From: Ruminiclostridium cellobioparum DSM 1351 = ATCC 15832
GTDB taxonomy: Bacteria; Bacillota; Clostridia; Acetivibrionales; DSM-1351
Reading direction: 5' to 3'
DNA: 64,000 nt
NCBI RefSeq assembly: GCF_000621505.1
Contig: NZ_KK211290.1
Location: forward strand, 53,501-117,500
The notes under the pieces were generated by a model. The model was given only the letters and a program-made list of their open reading frames with translations, made no database searches and was not told the origin of the DNA. Made by a program: the position numbers and the translations under genes. How positions within the stretch are numbered: the first letter of the stretch is position 1; every line of letters starts with the position of its first letter. Positions 62,094 through 64,000 of the stretch are shown here, in pieces.

Positions 62094-62138
62094 CTGCCGC
62101 CCAGATGAATAAAGTTTATTCATTGCGCAACAGTTCCT
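62090..62138 (-). terminator. Stem-loop after the flavodoxin/ferredoxin gene
   Basis: GGAACTG (62090) pairs with CAGTTCC (ending 62137), with an inner palindrome ATGAATAAAGTTTATTCAT. The minus strand then reads TTTTTTATCC, so termination of the minus-strand gene is plausible. Confidence 0.65.
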
Positions 62139-62157
62139 ATCAGTAATAATTCATGTA

Positions 62158-62931
62158 TTACAAAACCCTGACATTGGGATTTGTATACCTGCCTTTTTTA
62201 AGTGTTCCCTTTCCGTATTGTATTGCTTTAGCCGGGCAGTAATTGATACAGGCAAGGCACTGGGTGCACATGCTTCCCCAGACAGGCTTTTTATCCACCT
62301 TGATGGTCCGGGTATTACAGACCTTTTCACACAAACCGCAGCTTGTACAATTATCGTCTGCATAAAACTTTCCGGTACCCAGCGCATTTTTATTAAACAG
62401 CGGATTTACAACACCTGTCATGAGACCCGGCAGAAAACCTTTTTCCAGACGGAAAGCTCCTATCTCTCTTTTTTCGATGCTCCTGTTTATATCCAGCAGT
62501 GTTTTTTCTGCTGCGGCCAGCTTATCTTTTTCAACTTCTCTGGAATCAACATCTCCAATAATGATATAATTGTTGGGCATCTTTATGGAGAAACCTCCCG
62601 ACAGTTTCATGCCTTTTTTAGCCAGCCGGTTGTCGAGGATTTTCATGGTATTTCCTATATTTCCGCCGCAGGTTGCGACCGAAAAAACATATTGGTTGTT
62701 AAAATTATTGAATTTCAGCCTGTCTATGAATTCCAGAACCATCCCCGGCGGTCCCCATGCATAGACCGGGAACACAAAACCTATTGCCTCGTTGTCACTT
62801 AAGCTGTACTCAAACAATTGCTCTCCGCTGTTGATTTTCTCTGAAACAGAGACCAGGTCCTCTCCATTATAGTCCGCTATATTTTTAGCAGCCTGCAGAG
62901 AATTCCCCGTACCGGAAAAGTAAAATACCAT
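62158..62931 (-). CDS. EFR1-type flavodoxin/ferredoxin fusion protein
   Basis: 257 residues. The flavodoxin-like N-terminus binds FMN (MVFYFSGTGNSLQAAKNIAD, FVFPVYAWGPPGMVLEFIDR). The C-terminus has two [4Fe-4S] cluster motifs, CTSCGLCEKVC and CTQCLACINYCP. It is a cytoplasmic electron-transfer protein common in anaerobes. Partner unknown. Confidence 0.92.
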   Translation of the reverse strand: MVFYFSGTGNSLQAAKNIADYNGEDLVSVSEKINSGEQLFEYSLSDNEAIGFVFPVYAWGPPGMVLEFIDRLKFNNFNNQYVFSVATCGGNIGNTMKILDNRLAKKGMKLSGGFSIKMPNNYIIIGDVDSREVEKDKLAAAEKTLLDINRSIEKREIGAFRLEKGFLPGLMTGVVNPLFNKNALGTGKFYADDNCTSCGLCEKVCNTRTIKVDKKPVWGSMCTQCLACINYCPAKAIQYGKGTLKKGRYTNPNVRVL

Positions 62932-63031
62932 AACCTTCCCTCCTTAATAATACCTCAATAATCCTGCAAGAGCAGTGTATACAGTAGTTACTGCCCATTT
63001 ACTAATATACATTTTATTCCGTAATTATACA

Positions 63032-63116
63032 AGTAGTCTGCAACATCTAAATTAATACATCTCGTTCGGTTAATTTTCCAGCCGGACAATATACGTTTTG
63101 GATGTTACAGACCAAT
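63032..63116. repeat. Family C palindromic repeat, copy C3
   Basis: AGTAGTCTGCAACATCTAAA (63032) is inverted as TTTTGGATGTTACAGACC ending near 63113. Its right half, read on the minus strand, matches C1 (AAACGTATATTGTCCGGC). It ends five bases from the peroxidase stop codon. Confidence 0.68.
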
Positions 63117-63120
63117 AGCA

Positions 63121-63681
63121 TTATTTTGGGTTCTGCTGCAAAAGCTTTTCAATATCCTGCTCCATATCAACAGGGGAGGTAGTGGGTTCATATCTGCCTG
63201 AAACATTCCCCTCTCCGTCAATAAGAAACTTGGTAAAATTCCACTTTATTGAGTCACCGTGAAGCGTTTCCGGGAATTTTTCTTCGAGAAGGCTTTTCAG
63301 GATTTTCCCAAGGGCATGATTCATATCAAACCCGTTGAAGGGAGCCTGTTCTGTCAGGTAATTGAACAAAGGATGGGCTCCGGCACCTCTGACATCTGTT
63401 TTCGAAAACATCTGAAACCCGACTCCATAGTTTAATGTGCAGAAGCTTTTGATTTCCTCATTGCTGCCGGGTTCCTGCTCTGCAAACTGATTTGACGGGA
63501 ACCCCAGTATTTCCAGGCCCTGTCCCTTATACTTTTCATAAAGCTTCTGCAAATCTTCATATTGAGGTGTAAAGCCGCACTTGCTGGCCGTGTTTGTTAT
63601 TATAACTACCTTTCCCTTATATTTTTCCAGTGAAATTTCATTCCCGTCTATTGTCCGGGCTTTAAAATCGTAAATATTCAT
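63121..63681 (-). CDS. Glutathione peroxidase-family thiol peroxidase
   Basis: 186 residues, normal length. The peroxidatic site is Cys, not selenocysteine ([20 protein letters not shown]), with Gln in [14 protein letters not shown] and Trp/Asn in [14 protein letters not shown]. Bacterial members of this type generally use thioredoxin. It reduces peroxides in the cytoplasm and so protects an anaerobe from oxygen exposure. Own ribosome binding site GGAGAG. Confidence 0.93.
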   Translation of the reverse strand: MNIYDFKARTIDGNEISLEKYKGKVVIITNTASKCGFTPQYEDLQKLYEKYKGQGLEILGFPSNQFAEQEPGSNEEIKSFCTLNYGVGFQMFSKTDVRGAGAHPLFNYLTEQAPFNGFDMNHALGKILKSLLEEKFPETLHGDSIKWNFTKFLIDGEGNVSGRYEPTTSPVDMEQDIEKLLQQNPK

Positions 63682-63811
63682 ATATATCTCTCCTTTTCCT
63701 CTTTATACTATTGTTCAAATTTAATTTTATAAAATATAATTGTATGCAATTATTATAGCTCTTCCAGGGCGGCTAGTCAACAAATATATCTTCCCGGATT
63801 GCTTTTCAGGT

Positions 63812-63857
63812 AAAAAAGTCCACCGTCGGGGCATAACACACCGGCAGTGGACTTTTT
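63812..63857. terminator. Bidirectional terminator near the window end
   Basis: AAAAAAGTCCACCG is inverted as CGGCAGTGGACTTTTTT, with T-runs on both strands. It probably ends a gene lying beyond 64000 on the minus strand. The rest of 63682-64000 is AT-rich and shows no gene. Confidence 0.78.
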
Positions 63858-64000
63858 TGTTGATTGTAAAAATTGTCGCAAATATTATTATAAAGAATTT
63901 GTTAAATATTTTATTATGTTTTTTATTATATTATTTATATGCTCATACCGATTTTAATCAGTAAAAACATCCTGTCGGCTCCGTTTTTCAACAGCTCTCT

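Overview
The window comes from a low-GC Gram-positive, spore-forming anaerobe of the Clostridia. The evidence is sequence-level: AGGAGG-type ribosome binding sites throughout, a spore-surface-style collagen-like protein with a BclA-type C-terminal domain, ABC sugar importers with lipoprotein binding proteins, a YesM/YesN two-component pair and a eukaryotic-type hexokinase. The sugar content (L-rhamnose genes, several importers, Gfo/Idh/MocA enzymes) would suit a plant-polysaccharide degrader such as the Ruminiclostridium group; that assignment is inference. I saw no rRNA, tRNA, CRISPR array, prophage or transposase gene.

Layout. 1-3.1 kb: end of a Gly-X-Y repeat protein and a family 2 glycosyltransferase that may decorate it. 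3.2-9 kb: aldo/keto reductase with divergent MerR regulator, hexokinase, an unknown protein, two lipoproteins (one an amidase). 9.5-24.6 kb: a peptidoglycan-sugar salvage locus. An RpiR-type regulator is followed by a minus-strand run murQ - ABC importer - anmK - GNAT - PIG-L-like - namZ - nagZ - BadF kinase, with a divergent GH4 enzyme and second BadF kinase. It resembles the Bacillus murQ/murR/murP/amiE/nagZ/namZ cluster, but with ABC uptake and intracellular kinases in place of a PTS. 24.8-27.4 kb: a DUF4157 polymorphic-toxin-like protein with a probable immunity gene. 27.5-33 kb: two chemoreceptors and a BlaR1/BlaI-like pair. 33.4-38.1 kb: rhamnose operon rhaB-rhaA-rhaD with a divergent DeoR regulator. 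38.3-42 kb: small alarmone synthetase, TetR/CMD/zinc-ribbon operon, polysaccharide deacetylase. 42.2-49.2 kb: sugar ABC importer with upstream YesM/YesN control. 49.4-54.8 kb: GAPDH with divergent LysR, alpha/beta hydrolase, diguanylate cyclase, AraC regulator. 55-58.2 kb: sugar isomerase and two Gfo/Idh/MocA oxidoreductases. 58.2-64 kb: heterodimeric ABC exporter, flavodoxin/ferredoxin protein, glutathione peroxidase.

The most unusual feature lies between genes. Every intergenic gap over about 300 bp except the last at the window edge is filled, wholly or largely, by dispersed, non-coding, palindromic repeats of at least four families (called A/B, C, D and E here). A/B is the most striking: 226-440 bp nested fold-back elements with shared outer ends (TAACGCGTTGTG) and shared inner arms (GGTACGCGAG...ACTTCATGAAATAAGG), but interchangeable central modules, present five times plus a fragment. 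Copies show compensatory changes in their stems and, in two places, one family appears inserted in another. These elements, the ABC-type peptidoglycan salvage operon and the DUF4157 toxin are the best candidates for undescribed biology.
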